Positions 1 through 8,901 of a stretch of 64,000 nucleotides of DNA are shown piece after piece. How positions within the stretch are numbered: the first letter of the stretch is position 1; each line of letters begins with the position of its first letter. The stretch comes from CBDCYH01 sp965224105. Its GTDB lineage: Bacteria; Bacteroidota; Rhodothermia; Rhodothermales; JABDKH01. A program made the translations under genes and the position numbers. A model generated the notes under the pieces. That model saw only the letters and a program-made list of their open reading frames with translations, ran no database searches and was not told the origin of the DNA. The DNA is taken from the NCBI GenBank assembly GCA_965224105.1, contig CBDCYH010000002.1, positions 1,488,001 through 1,552,000 on the forward strand. The letters run 5' to 3'.

Positions 1-590
1 GGCGGTTGCTGCATCCAGTCGATGAGAGTCGGCCACTCAACGAAGTAGGACAAAAAGACGTGTGCAAGTCCAAGCGAAATGAAAGCGTATATCCCCAGCT
101 TCAGACTCTTGCGCCAGAACTTGTCGAAGTTCAGTGCCTGTCCGTCCCGTCGTTTCCGCACGTGCTCTTTTCCCTCGATCAAGCGTTCGATGGGGCGAAA
201 AACAAATTCGAGGTAAACTGTTTGGGGACAACCCCAACCGCACCAGACGCGTCCGTAGAGTGCAGTGAGGAGGACTATTCCCAGAATTAGCAGGACACCA
301 ATCTGAAGCAGGATGAATGTGTCTGTTGGGAAGAATGTCGTGCCAAAAAACGTGAACTCGCGTTTGGCGAGGTCAAGCAGCACTGCCGGTTTGCCATTGA
401 TCCGGATGATGGGAAGCAGCACAAAAAGTGCGATTAGAAACCAGGCGACGATCAGGCGCAGGCGGTACAGCCGCCCGGTACTCAGCGTTGGATAGATCCA
501 CAGCCTTTTACCGTCGGTACCGAGGGTGGTGAGGACCTGATCGGGTGACTCAAGAATTTCCGGCGGTATTGACTTACCCGGCTTCTGCAA
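1..590 (-). CDS. ccoG: CcoG/FixG (RdxA) cbb3 oxidase assembly protein, partial
   Basis: This is the N-terminal ~196 codons of CcoG, cut by the window edge. CcoG is a membrane iron-sulphur protein, reported as a Cu(II) reductase, that helps load copper into cbb3 oxidase. The minus-strand translation shows the family N-terminus with WIYP, then membrane helices, a CGWGCPQ motif followed by TVYLE, and the FRPIERLIEG loop; the ferredoxin-like domain lies beyond the edge. I chose a TTG start at 590 because GGAAGG sits five bases upstream and no ATG or GTG is in frame. That start overlaps the end of ccoP by 17 nt, suggesting translational coupling in a ccoQPG operon. Confidence 0.9.
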   Translation of the reverse strand, partial: MQKPGKSIPPEILESPDQVLTTLGTDGKRLWIYPTLSTGRLYRLRLIVAWFLIALFVLLPIIRINGKPAVLLDLAKREFTFFGTTFFPTDTFILLQIGVLLILGIVLLTALYGRVWCGWGCPQTVYLEFVFRPIERLIEGKEHVRKRRDGQALNFDKFWRKSLKLGIYAFISLGLAHVFLSYFVEWPTLIDWMQQP

Positions 591-1167
591 GTGTACCTTC
601 CGCTGCTTTGGCTCCCGCTGGATTGGAACCTACGATAGAGTTGATGAACGCCACGAGCTGCGCACGTTCAACTTCGGTGTACACAGCTTCCCACGGAGGC
701 ATGCCTTTATCGAGGACACCTTCGGTGATTACGTTGTACGTTTCTACATCAGATGAGCCGTGGATGTAGTAGTTGTCGGTCAAATTCGGACCAATCACGC
801 CCTGACCTTCGGCGCCATGGCACACTGCGCACTGCTGGGCAAAAAGTGTGGCACCCGCGGCGACGTCTGCATCGGCAATCATGGAAAGAAGCGTTGCTTC
901 ATCCAGTTCACCACCTGAGCCGGTAGGGGAGCTCGCGTCGCGGACAGCCTGGAGCTTGGCCACGCTCTGCTCAAGATCGTCGGTGTAAGAATCGATGGCA
1001 TCAAAGCCGTACATCGCAATGACATAAAATATGCCGAACACTATTCCGCCAATAAACAACCAGATCCACCATCCCGGCATCGGATTGTCGTACTCCCGGA
1101 TTCCATCATAACGATGGCCCGCTATGAGCTTGTCATGGTCTATATGGCTATCGTCGTGTTCGGTCAT
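574..1167 (-). CDS. ccoP: cbb3-type cytochrome c oxidase subunit III (CcoP), mono-haem
   Basis: Membrane-anchored cytochrome c subunit that passes electrons into cbb3 oxidase. The 197-aa protein has the typical CcoP N-terminus (YDGIREYDNPMPGWW near residues 20-34), one membrane helix at about 32-53, and a single periplasmic cytochrome c domain with CAVCH at 113-117 and a likely axial Met at 156 (GMPPW). Proteobacterial CcoP usually has two haem c domains and about 300 residues; only one is present here. The ATG at 1167 is preferred to an upstream in-frame start at 1251 because GGAGGA lies just before it and it follows the ccoQ stop by one base. Confidence 0.95.
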   Translation of the reverse strand: MTEHDDSHIDHDKLIAGHRYDGIREYDNPMPGWWIWLFIGGIVFGIFYVIAMYGFDAIDSYTDDLEQSVAKLQAVRDASSPTGSGGELDEATLLSMIADADVAAGATLFAQQCAVCHGAEGQGVIGPNLTDNYYIHGSSDVETYNVITEGVLDKGMPPWEAVYTEVERAQLVAFINSIVGSNPAGAKAAEGTLAEAG

Positions 1168-1168
1168 T

Positions 1169-1330
1169 TTAGTTGTCCTCCAATGGCAGTGACTTCGCGT
1201 ACTGGCGGTCTGATTTCTTGATACTGAAAGCGCGGAATACGACAAGCGCAAAAATCAAAACGAACAATATTAATCCAATCTCGGCCAGCAGTGTTACACC
1301 CTCGATTGATTGTGCAAGATCCTTGAACAT
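1169..1330 (-). CDS. ccoQ: cbb3 oxidase small subunit CcoQ/FixQ
   Basis: A 53-aa single-pass membrane protein with an N-terminal amphipathic stretch (MFKDLAQSIEGV), a hydrophobic helix (about residues 16-34), then a basic tail (FSIKKSDRQYAKSLP). Size, topology and position directly before ccoP match CcoQ, which stabilises the cbb3 complex. It begins the second cbb3 gene block; ccoN and ccoO, which normally precede it, lie 13.5 kb away on the same strand. The upstream region resembles that of ccoN. Confidence 0.88.
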   Translation of the reverse strand: MFKDLAQSIEGVTLLAEIGLILFVLIFALVVFRAFSIKKSDRQYAKSLPLEDN

Positions 1331-1334
1331 GCCT

Positions 1335-1530
1335 AGTTGCTTTCAGGTGGAAAATTCTTGGCAATCTCGTGAAGTAGGATACACAAGACTGACAGGGTGC
1401 CCCCCTCAAGACTGTGGGGACGATGTCCACAAGATACTGTCAAATGCGTTCCCAATCGCGGACGGAGTGTCAAGAGCAAGTAATTTTTGGCGGATCATTT
1501 TTGCAATATGTGTAGGGGAATGCACTACAT
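1335..1530. promoter_or_regulatory. ccoQ upstream region, homologous to ccoN upstream region
   Basis: The non-coding stretch upstream of ccoQ aligns with 17115-17303 upstream of ccoN. Shared blocks on the + strand, in the same order and nearly the same spacing, are GCAATCTCGT (1361 and 17138), GATGTCC (1422 and 17196), AAGATA (1431 and 17203), AATCG (1454 and 17227), GTGTCAAGA (1467 and 17240) and CACTACA (1523 and 17296). The offset between copies stays within 15772-15777. The region probably holds the ccoQPG promoter and perhaps a divergent one. A dyad GTAG-N9-CTAC lies at 1512-1528. The homology is seen; the regulatory role is inferred. Confidence 0.75.
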
Positions 1531-1623
1531 TGCCGCCCTCATTCACTCGTTTATCGAAAACGGATCGAATCTCTTGTCATGATCGTGTCAACCAAACTTC
1601 GCGGCTAACTGCTCGCTGTTGTC

Positions 1624-2271
1624 ATGCTTATCGCAGCAACGGCGTGCAAGGATTCATCCAGCGAGATGCCAGCAACGGATACCGTGGATAACCAAATCGC
1701 GCAACCTGCACCATCACCCGATACCGTTCGGCAGGATCTTGAGGAAGTTGACATTCTCGATCACGACGGTCACGGTCCGGACTCTGGAACAGATGAGGCT
1801 GCTTATTCTATGGCTCACCAGCTCATAATGCGTAGTCCTGCGTACCAGGAAGATGGGTATGCGTTGTCTCTCAACGGTATTGAGAAGGTTGATGATTCGC
1901 CCGCGGCCTTTGTGGTGGACTACATGTACAGACACTATGGCGACATCGGATCGTTTTACACCGGCCAGGTGCAGGTGGTGGGGACCAAAGCAGGGTTCGT
2001 CCCCGACGCACATCAGATACGACAAACGGACGAAGTCTTAAGAGAGCTCTTGAGGGAGGCGCTTGGCACTGACAACAAGAATGGAGAAACGGCTATTGAG
2101 AATTCTACACCCGTGAACAGCTTACTCGAGTCCGAGAACCAGTTTGCTGCAGTGCACGCCAACCTACAGCGAATCCTCGGTCTCGACAACAGCGAAATGG
2201 ATGCGCTCCGAACAAAACTTGCACCAACCATGACGTTTGGTGAGTGGGTGGATCTGATTATGCGTTCGTGA
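1624..2271 (+). CDS. Putative lipoprotein of unknown function; signal peptide interrupted by a stop codon
   Basis: I do not recognise the family. The 215-aa reading frame starts at ATG 1624 with MLIAATACKD, which looks like the end of a lipoprotein signal with Cys at residue 8, followed by a low-complexity acidic linker and a mostly helical domain. The signal is too short on its own. Reading upstream in frame gives a normal basic n-region from ATG 1579 (MIVSTKLRG), then TAA at 1606-1608, then LLAVVMLIAATAC. A single base change in the TAA would restore a standard lipoprotein signal. The gene may therefore be a recent pseudogene, use a non-standard start (CTG 1609), or carry a sequencing error. 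Confidence 0.6.
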   Translation: MLIAATACKDSSSEMPATDTVDNQIAQPAPSPDTVRQDLEEVDILDHDGHGPDSGTDEAAYSMAHQLIMRSPAYQEDGYALSLNGIEKVDDSPAAFVVDYMYRHYGDIGSFYTGQVQVVGTKAGFVPDAHQIRQTDEVLRELLREALGTDNKNGETAIENSTPVNSLLESENQFAAVHANLQRILGLDNSEMDALRTKLAPTMTFGEWVDLIMRS

Positions 2272-2290
2272 GCAAATGCAGATCTGACAA

Positions 2291-3097
2291 CTACTCGTCT
2301 GCTTTCAGCCGCTGGCGCAGACCTACAAACAACTGACTTCGTAGATCTTTCAGCAGCTCCTCATTCTTATAGTCTTCTGTCATCGTATAGGTCAAGCCGC
2401 TGTTGAGAGCTTTGGCATAAAACGTTTCCACTATCTCCTGCGACTGCACGTCGAGTACATGGAGTTTGGCGAAAAGAATACCGGACTCGAACGAGTTATC
2501 ATCGACCATCCTGGGGGCTACAACTAATTTTTCCTCTGCGCCAATTAGATATCGAATTTCTGTTAGCTGCTCCATTATCTCGCGCATTTTCTCTGCGTCC
2601 TCATCTCTCCGGGCCTCGCTGTGATATTGGCTTGGCGCACTAATATCAGACGGCCAGTCGTCACCAGAGAGTCTTGCCGCCACACCAAAAATTTGTTGCG
2701 GGTCTACGAATCGGAGAAATTGGATAAGGCCGCGTGTGTTATTGTCGTTCGCGTCAGGGTTTAGCCACAGGCCAAGTGTGTTGTCGCGGGGCACGATTCT
2801 GGTTTTGAGGTCGTCCTTGTCAGGGTACAGAAACCTGAAGGAATAGGTGTTGAGATTCCGAAAGACGGCGCTCTCTTCCTTGCTAAGGGCCGACGTGTCT
2901 GGTCCCACTGCTGCCGGCTGGACAGTGGACTGAAGTCTTTCCATGCCGCTGAGGATGGAGGTAACCCGCGGCCGAATCCGTTCCAGCTGGATATCCAATT
3001 CCGCAATGCGTGCGCGGACCGCCTTTTCTTCCGCCGTTTCGCAGCCGAAGAGGGAGAGACTGAAAAAAGCTAGTAGAAGAGCGCACGTTATTCTCAT
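2291..3097 (-). CDS. Lipoprotein of unknown function with N-terminal coiled coil
   Basis: A 268-aa protein with a lipoprotein signal peptide (MRITCALLLAFFSLSLFGC, lipid Cys at residue 19). A charged helical stretch suitable for a coiled coil follows (about residues 22-55), then a mixed domain without motifs I can assign. It is transcribed convergently with the preceding lipoprotein gene, with about 20 bp between the stop codons, and lies alone on the minus strand. It is probably exported to a membrane. No function is assigned. Confidence 0.8.
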   Translation of the reverse strand: MRITCALLLAFFSLSLFGCETAEEKAVRARIAELDIQLERIRPRVTSILSGMERLQSTVQPAAVGPDTSALSKEESAVFRNLNTYSFRFLYPDKDDLKTRIVPRDNTLGLWLNPDANDNNTRGLIQFLRFVDPQQIFGVAARLSGDDWPSDISAPSQYHSEARRDEDAEKMREIMEQLTEIRYLIGAEEKLVVAPRMVDDNSFESGILFAKLHVLDVQSQEIVETFYAKALNSGLTYTMTEDYKNEELLKDLRSQLFVGLRQRLKADE

Positions 3098-3428
3098 GGC
3101 GAAATGATCGATTCATCAGCTCTCAACTTAGGTAGGCTTCCTGAGACCTTCAACAAAAGGGAAATTTCGTGGTGGTTTTCTGAATAGACTCAGATTGACG
3201 CGCTTGACCTCTTCGAGAAGTGGTGGAGTTCATGGCGATCACGTGTCAGCCACACAAAATGCGATAGGAGGATCCAGGACCCGATTTAACATTGCGGTAA
3301 CACAAGAGACATTCAATCATAACGCTCAGGCAAGAGGTAGTTAATACGGTCGCCGATAAATCTTTGTAGCATTGGTCGTGACTTTCGATCAGTCGCGGAT
3401 TCTTCAATTCATCACTTTGCTGCATTAG
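3098..3428. other. Divergent intergenic region with no gene recognised
   Basis: This 331-bp gap separates the divergent lipoprotein and TonB-receptor genes, so it should hold both promoters. No open frame in it looks coding, and I found no convincing operator palindrome, RNA gene or repeat. Confidence 0.5.
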
Positions 3429-6281
3429 ATGATTCACACAGCTACTCGGTACGCGACATCGTTCATGGCGATGCTGCTTCTTCTCAGTTTTACGGCGCTC
3501 GCGCAAACGGGATCGGTATCCGGGACCCTGGTTGATGCTCAATCCGGCGAGACACTCATCAGCGCAAATGTTATTCTTGAAGGCACAGCCATTGGAACTG
3601 CAACAGACCTCAACGGCAAATACGTTTTGTCAGGTCTTGCGCCTGGTTCCTACAATCTTGTCTTCAGATACATTGGCTACACGACTCAAACGGTTCAGGG
3701 TGTTGAAGTCGTTGGGGGTCAGGTAACCCAGCTTGACGTTGCCCTGTCAGAGGAGTCCATTGGCCTTGAAGAGCTGGTGGTGGAGGCGCGGGCGATGCGG
3801 AATAACGAGGCAGCCCTCCTACGTGATCGCCAAAAGTCCCTCGCTGTAAGCGATGCTATTTCTGCAGAGGCAATTAGTAAGTCCGGCGGTTCTGATGCCG
3901 CGGACGCCATGGAAAAGGTGACGGGCGCATCCGTTGTTGGGGGAAAGTACGTTTATGTTCGAGGACTGGGTGAGCGTTATGCAGCAACCCAACTAAATGG
4001 AGTAAACGTCCCAACTGCTGATCCTGACAAAAAGGCGGTTCAGTTTGATCTCTTTCCGGCAGCGCTGCTGGACAACATCGTTACAATAAAAACATTCACC
4101 CCGGACAAGCCTGGTAATTTCAGCGGTGGCCTTGTTGACATAGGGACGAAGAACTTTCCTGATGAACTCAACATCACGGCGTCGATCTCGTCATCCCTTA
4201 ACACAGCCACTCACCTGAATTCAAGCTTCCTCACTTACACGGGCAGTGGCACGGACTGGCTGGCAATTGACGACGGCCTCCGCGCGGTCCCCTCCCAACT
4301 GGCAGACCCAAACCTGTCCATTCCGTCTCCGCAACGCGCAAGGACAGACCCCATCCTCGCAGCACAGCTCGACGAACTATCGAAAGCGTTTAACCCTTAT
4401 ATGTCGCCGATCGAACAGTCGGCTCCAATAAACCAGAAGTATTCCATTTCTGTCGGAAACCAGAGGACATTTGTTCAAAGACCGCTCGGTTTTGTAGTCG
4501 GTCTCACCTACGGCGCTAACTCTTCCTATTATGAAGGTGGCACAACGGGTAGGTATTCGTTCACTGGGACTCAACTTGCACCGGACCTGCTCCTCAGCGA
4601 TCGACAGGGGAAGCAAGAAGTGAACTGGGGTGGATTGGCTAATCTTTCTTACCAATTCAGTCCAACTCACGAGTTGGGGCTAAATACACTTTATTCGAGG
4701 AGTGCGGAGTCGTCTGCGAGATTCCAAACGGGAACATGGCCGAAGGAATTGGGCGACGACCCTTCCTCGATACGCACGAATCGTTACCTGCTGTACACCG
4801 AAAGGCAGGTAGTGTCTGGGCAGCTTCGAGGTAACCATCACCTCCCCGGCCTCGCCAAGTCCACAATCGATTGGACCGTTTCTGTTGCTGATTCTCGTCA
4901 AGACGAACCTGACAGGAGATTTTTTGCATCCACGAGCCGAGTGGTCGGCGGAAAGACCGTTCTCTCCGCAACGTCATCTGGATTTATTGATCCATCAAGA
5001 TATTTTCGAGAGCTACGCGAGTCTTCGATTGACTCCAAACTCAACTGGACAATTCCCGTGCGACCGCTCGCGGCAGGAAGCAAGCTTAAGGTGGGTGGAG
5101 CATTCGAAACAGCCGACAGGGACTTTTCCGAGCGCATTTTCTCGATAACGCCAAGTAGCTCGGTTCCCTACTCGGGGGACGATCTGGATTACTTCTCTGC
5201 TGAAAACATGGGGATCATTAGTGTCGACAGCGTAAGAGGCACGGTGGAGTTCGGGAACACCATCTCGGACAACTCCAAAGATCGAAACAACTACCGTGGT
5301 GAACGAACAATCGGTGCCGCTTATGCCATGTTGGAGCTTCCAGTAACAAGGAGTTTCAAAGCAATTGTTGGAGCTCGCTTCGAAGGCACAAACCTATCTG
5401 TCGAATCGAGAGACACTTCGCTTGCGATTGGAAGAATCGATGACACCGCAGTCTTGCCGTCATTGAACCTCGTTTACTCGATCACAAACAAAATGAACGT
5501 GCGGACGGCAGCAACACGCACCTTGGCGCGGCCAACTTTTCGAGAGGTGGCGCCGTTCTCCAGTTTCGATTTTACTGTTGGACAGTTTCGGATAGGCAAC
5601 CCCGAGCTCGTCCCGACCGCCATAACGAACTTCGATGTACGGTGGGAGTGGTTCAGCACTCCCGGAAGTATTGTGGCAATTAGTGGTTTCTATAAAGAGC
5701 TGCAACAGCCCATCGAGGAAGTGATCATTGGAGGGACAAACGGTCAACTCCAATTCCAAAATGTTGATCAAGCGACAGTTTTGGGGGCTGAATTTGAATT
5801 CCGAAGCAACCTTTCATTCCTCACGCCAGAACTATCCCCATTGTCGCTTGGATTGAACGCGTCACTTGTCAGATCTGAAGTCGCTATCGCGCCAACCGAG
5901 TTAGCAGTCAGACGAGCGATAAATCCCGATGCAAGTGACACTCGCGAACTGCAAGGTCAATCGCCGTATCTCCTTAATTCAGATGTGAGCTATGCGGCAA
6001 GCAAGGCTGGAACCTCGGCGAGCCTCCTTTTTAGCGTCTTCGGACCTCGACTTGCAGCGGTCTCTCTTGGTGGTACTCCAGACGTGTTCGAGCGGTCCAG
6101 TCCACAACTGGATCTGACATTCAATCAGCAGTTGCTCCCGAATTGGAAGATGAAATTTAGCGCCAAGAATCTTCTCGATTCATCGTTTAAGCAGACGCTT
6201 GGTTTCGATGGGTCGGAATTCATCTATCAGGAATACTCAACTGGCCGGACTTTTTCGCTCGGGTTTACCTACACAAATTGA
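3429..6281 (+). CDS. TonB-dependent outer-membrane receptor with carboxypeptidase-regulatory-like N-domain
   Basis: A 950-aa outer-membrane transporter. It has a signal peptide ending near ALAQ (residue 26), then a carboxypeptidase-regulatory-like beta-sandwich (about 28-112; VSGTLVDAQSGE, ATDLNGKYVLSGL), a plug domain (about 130-250; YVYVRGLGERY, VQFDLFPAALLDNIVT, GGLVDI), and a long beta-barrel ending with an aromatic-rich strand (FSLGFTYTN). Such receptors use TonB energy to import large or scarce ligands. The substrate is unknown. The next gene, 63 bp downstream, encodes a T9SS beta-helix protein and probably forms a transcription unit with it; there is no SusD. Confidence 0.93.
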   Translation: MIHTATRYATSFMAMLLLLSFTALAQTGSVSGTLVDAQSGETLISANVILEGTAIGTATDLNGKYVLSGLAPGSYNLVFRYIGYTTQTVQGVEVVGGQVTQLDVALSEESIGLEELVVEARAMRNNEAALLRDRQKSLAVSDAISAEAISKSGGSDAADAMEKVTGASVVGGKYVYVRGLGERYAATQLNGVNVPTADPDKKAVQFDLFPAALLDNIVTIKTFTPDKPGNFSGGLVDIGTKNFPDELNITASISSSLNTATHLNSSFLTYTGSGTDWLAIDDGLRAVPSQLADPNLSIPSPQRARTDPILAAQLDELSKAFNPYMSPIEQSAPINQKYSISVGNQRTFVQRPLGFVVGLTYGANSSYYEGGTTGRYSFTGTQLAPDLLLSDRQGKQEVNWGGLANLSYQFSPTHELGLNTLYSRSAESSARFQTGTWPKELGDDPSSIRTNRYLLYTERQVVSGQLRGNHHLPGLAKSTIDWTVSVADSRQDEPDRRFFASTSRVVGGKTVLSATSSGFIDPSRYFRELRESSIDSKLNWTIPVRPLAAGSKLKVGGAFETADRDFSERIFSITPSSSVPYSGDDLDYFSAENMGIISVDSVRGTVEFGNTISDNSKDRNNYRGERTIGAAYAMLELPVTRSFKAIVGARFEGTNLSVESRDTSLAIGRIDDTAVLPSLNLVYSITNKMNVRTAATRTLARPTFREVAPFSSFDFTVGQFRIGNPELVPTAITNFDVRWEWFSTPGSIVAISGFYKELQQPIEEVIIGGTNGQLQFQNVDQATVLGAEFEFRSNLSFLTPELSPLSLGLNASLVRSEVAIAPTELAVRRAINPDASDTRELQGQSPYLLNSDVSYAASKAGTSASLLFSVFGPRLAAVSLGGTPDVFERSSPQLDLTFNQQLLPNWKMKFSAKNLLDSSFKQTLGFDGSEFIYQEYSTGRTFSLGFTYTN

Positions 6282-6344
6282 TCACCGAAGCCCTCGGGTT
6301 TCGCTGCTTCCACCACAATTGTTCTTAGTAGCAAAAATCAAAAA

Positions 6345-8018
6345 ATGATACAGAAAATGTTACAATCGAAATCAAGATTCTTTTGCCAGTGTTTGGCAAT
6401 CCTTGTTCTACTCAGTGCACAATACTCAAAGGCTCAGGTAGTTGTCACAAATGATATTTCTGCAGATGAGACCTGGACAGCAGCCAATGAATACATACTC
6501 GACGGACTCATTTTCGTCGACTCACTAGCTACCCTTACAATCGAGGCAGGGACGGTAATTAAGGGGTTGGAAAATTCCAACATCACTACCGGCGACGGAG
6601 CATCCGCGCTTATAATTCGACGTGGCGGAAAGATAGAGGCAGTCGGAACGGAAGAGAACCCAATTATCTTCACAACGGAGCTTGATGATGTTTCCGATCC
6701 CAATGACCTGGACCAACGCGATCGAGGACTCTGGGGTGGTGTAATATTACTCGGGAGGGCAACGAACAACGAACCCACCATCAACACCCAAATCGAAGGC
6801 GTTCCATCTGAGCTGAATGCCCTGTTTGGAGGTTCAGCGGATGCAGATGACTCAGGTACCCTTTCTTACGTATCAATCCGCCATGGTGGATTCTCAATCT
6901 CAGGGGTTGAAGGGGACGAGATCAACGGGTTGACACTCGGTTCAGTCGGATCCGGTACTACTATTGACCATATAGAGGTTTTCGCAAACGGAGATGACTG
7001 CTTCGAGTGGTTCGGCGGCACAGTTCAGGCGAAATACCTTGTAGGTGCTTTCTGTTCTGACGACTCCTTTGATTACGACCAGGGATTTCGTGGAAAGGGG
7101 CAATACTGGTTCTCCATCCACGACACCGACGTTGCTGGCAGAGGGGGTGAGCACGATGGCGGCGACAGTGCCGGCGACGACGCGACTCCATTCTCCATTC
7201 CGGTAATTTCCAACGTCACCTACATCGGATCCGGGGAAGCAGCCACAGTCGCTGGCGGAGACAACAACGACCGCACATTTGCCATTCGCGACAACGCCGG
7301 AGGGAAATACTATAACTCCGTATTTACGGATTACCCAGGTGTCGCCATCAACATCGAAGACAAAGGTGTTGGATCAAGTCGGGAGCGGTTGGAAACACGC
7401 GATTTGGTTTTTCAAAAAAATGTTTGGTTTGGATATGGGGCTGGTTCGACCCTCGCCGACATTGTCGACGGCGACTTCGCGGAGACAATCCTCGCCGCTT
7501 CAGACAACTCCATCGCCGACCCAATGCTGGCGGGAATCAGTAGAACAACAGATAATGGTCTTGACCCGCGTCCAACTACAGGATCAGCAGCTCTGACTGA
7601 CGGATTTGACATTGGTGATGATTGGTTTGACGACACCGACTTTCTTGGCGCATTCGGGCAAGAGAACTGGATGACTGGTTGGACTGCGCTCTCATCAAAT
7701 GGTTACATCGGCGATTTGACGGTTGATGTGGAGCAAATATCGTCTTTGGTTCCTACATCCATCGGTCTCTCCCAAAACTATCCGAATCCGTTCAACGGAT
7801 TGACAGCAATCGAGTTTGAGGTTGCAAGCCCAGCAGATATCGAGTTGGCAGTGTACGACCTCTTGGGAAGAAAGCTGGACGTCCTGGATTCCGGCTATCG
7901 TCAGGCGGGCGTTTTTCGAACGACCGTGTCGTCGGCCATGTATGCTCCTGGACTCTACGTCTACCGGCTTACAGTTGGTGGTGAACAACTTACCAGAACA
8001 ATGACGATTGCAAATTAA
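6345..8018 (+). CDS. Secreted parallel beta-helix-like protein with T9SS sorting domain, partner of TonB receptor
   Basis: A 557-aa exported protein. The signal peptide (about residues 1-30) leads into a repetitive domain rich in ITIEAGTVIKG- and GTEENPIIFT-like turns, as in right-handed beta-helices, with a characteristic LWGGVILLGRA segment. The C-terminus, from about residue 470, is a type A T9SS sorting domain (LSQNYPNPFN, LLGRKLDVL, GLYVYRLT). Proteins of this kind are often encoded next to TonB receptors in marine Bacteroidota. I infer that it is a surface ligand-binding or processing partner of the upstream receptor. A strong terminator follows. Confidence 0.85.
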   Translation: MIQKMLQSKSRFFCQCLAILVLLSAQYSKAQVVVTNDISADETWTAANEYILDGLIFVDSLATLTIEAGTVIKGLENSNITTGDGASALIIRRGGKIEAVGTEENPIIFTTELDDVSDPNDLDQRDRGLWGGVILLGRATNNEPTINTQIEGVPSELNALFGGSADADDSGTLSYVSIRHGGFSISGVEGDEINGLTLGSVGSGTTIDHIEVFANGDDCFEWFGGTVQAKYLVGAFCSDDSFDYDQGFRGKGQYWFSIHDTDVAGRGGEHDGGDSAGDDATPFSIPVISNVTYIGSGEAATVAGGDNNDRTFAIRDNAGGKYYNSVFTDYPGVAINIEDKGVGSSRERLETRDLVFQKNVWFGYGAGSTLADIVDGDFAETILAASDNSIADPMLAGISRTTDNGLDPRPTTGSAALTDGFDIGDDWFDDTDFLGAFGQENWMTGWTALSSNGYIGDLTVDVEQISSLVPTSIGLSQNYPNPFNGLTAIEFEVASPADIELAVYDLLGRKLDVLDSGYRQAGVFRTTVSSAMYAPGLYVYRLTVGGEQLTRTMTIAN

Positions 8019-8040
8019 TTTCCGGCGCAATTCAGAATGA

Positions 8041-8069
8041 GCGGCGTCCCTTTAGGGACGTCGCTTTTT
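8041..8069 (+). terminator. Rho-independent terminator after the TonB receptor/T9SS pair
   Basis: GCGGCGTCCC, loop TTTA, GGGACGTCGC, then TTTTT: a near-perfect 10-bp stem with a T tract, starting 22 bp after the preceding stop codon. Confidence 0.9.
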
Positions 8070-8137
8070 CGCTGTTGGTACTCTAATCGCGCGAGACCAA
8101 GGTTCGAGATTTATGTTTGACCTATAGCGTTGTCCTA

Positions 8138-8851
8138 ATGGAAGCGAAGCCCAAAATACCTCAACGGCAGAAGATTAAGATCGGACCATCGGTCCTTTTT
8201 GCTGACGCCGACACTGAGAATTTGGAGTTCGTGAGAAAAAGCCTGGACGGCGAGGGGTATCATGTCGAAGTGTTTGAGGATGGTATCGAGGCAATAGCGT
8301 CGATCGAAAAAAGTACGCCTGACTTGATTGTTGCCTCAGTGAATTTACCCAGATTCGATGGTCTTGCGATGTGCAGGTATATTCGGGCAAAAGAGGACCT
8401 CAATTCGGTTTCGTTTCTACTACTGTCGGATTCAAATTCGATTGACTCGGAAGTATTGGCTCTGGATACAGGCGCTGATGATTTCATTTCGAAACCCTTC
8501 TCTTCCAGACAGCTCGTGAGCAGAGTTCGGGCACTGCTTCGAGGTAAGAGAAAGCAGCCTGCAGCGACCATAAGATTTGGTGACTACGTAATTGACCGTC
8601 GTAGATTTGTAGTCCTGACACAGGATGGTGATCGGATTAATTTACCCAGGAAGGAATTCGAACTTCTGTTTTGGCTGGCTACGAACAGGGGTAGAGTTTT
8701 TAGCCGTGAAAGCTTGCTCAGGCAGGTCTGGGGTGAAGAGGCAAGTAATGGCACTCGAACTGTTGATGTGCACGTCCATAAACTGCGGCAAAAACTCGGC
8801 GATGACCTCATCGAAACCGTGCGCGGAGTTGGGTACCGTCTAATCGAATAA
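8138..8851 (+). CDS. OmpR/PhoB-type response regulator lacking the phospho-accepting aspartate
   Basis: A 237-aa protein with a receiver domain (about residues 18-132) and a winged-helix trans_reg_C domain (about 140-236; LPRKEFELLFWLA, TVDVHVHKLRQKLG, GVGYRLIE). In the receiver, the usual PDLIxxD motif reads PDLIVAS, so the phosphoryl-accepting Asp is replaced by Ser67. The acidic pair is reduced to ADAD, while the switch Lys (SKPF) remains. No kinase gene is adjacent. It probably binds DNA without phosphorylation or is controlled by another ligand. ATG 8138 is preferred; an upstream TTG at 8117 is possible. Confidence 0.9.
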   Translation: MEAKPKIPQRQKIKIGPSVLFADADTENLEFVRKSLDGEGYHVEVFEDGIEAIASIEKSTPDLIVASVNLPRFDGLAMCRYIRAKEDLNSVSFLLLSDSNSIDSEVLALDTGADDFISKPFSSRQLVSRVRALLRGKRKQPAATIRFGDYVIDRRRFVVLTQDGDRINLPRKEFELLFWLATNRGRVFSRESLLRQVWGEEASNGTRTVDVHVHKLRQKLGDDLIETVRGVGYRLIE

Positions 8852-8880
8852 AGTTAGTCAGAGAACTTTATTGATTCTTT
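8847..8880. terminator. Bidirectional terminator between convergent genes
   Basis: AATAAAGTT and AACTTTATT form a perfect 9-bp stem with an 8-nt loop, overlapping the regulator's stop codon and followed by a T-rich stretch. It sits between the convergent response regulator and T9SS genes. Confidence 0.7.
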
Positions 8881-8901
8881 TTCTACGGCATGTTGCGCCA
8901 G

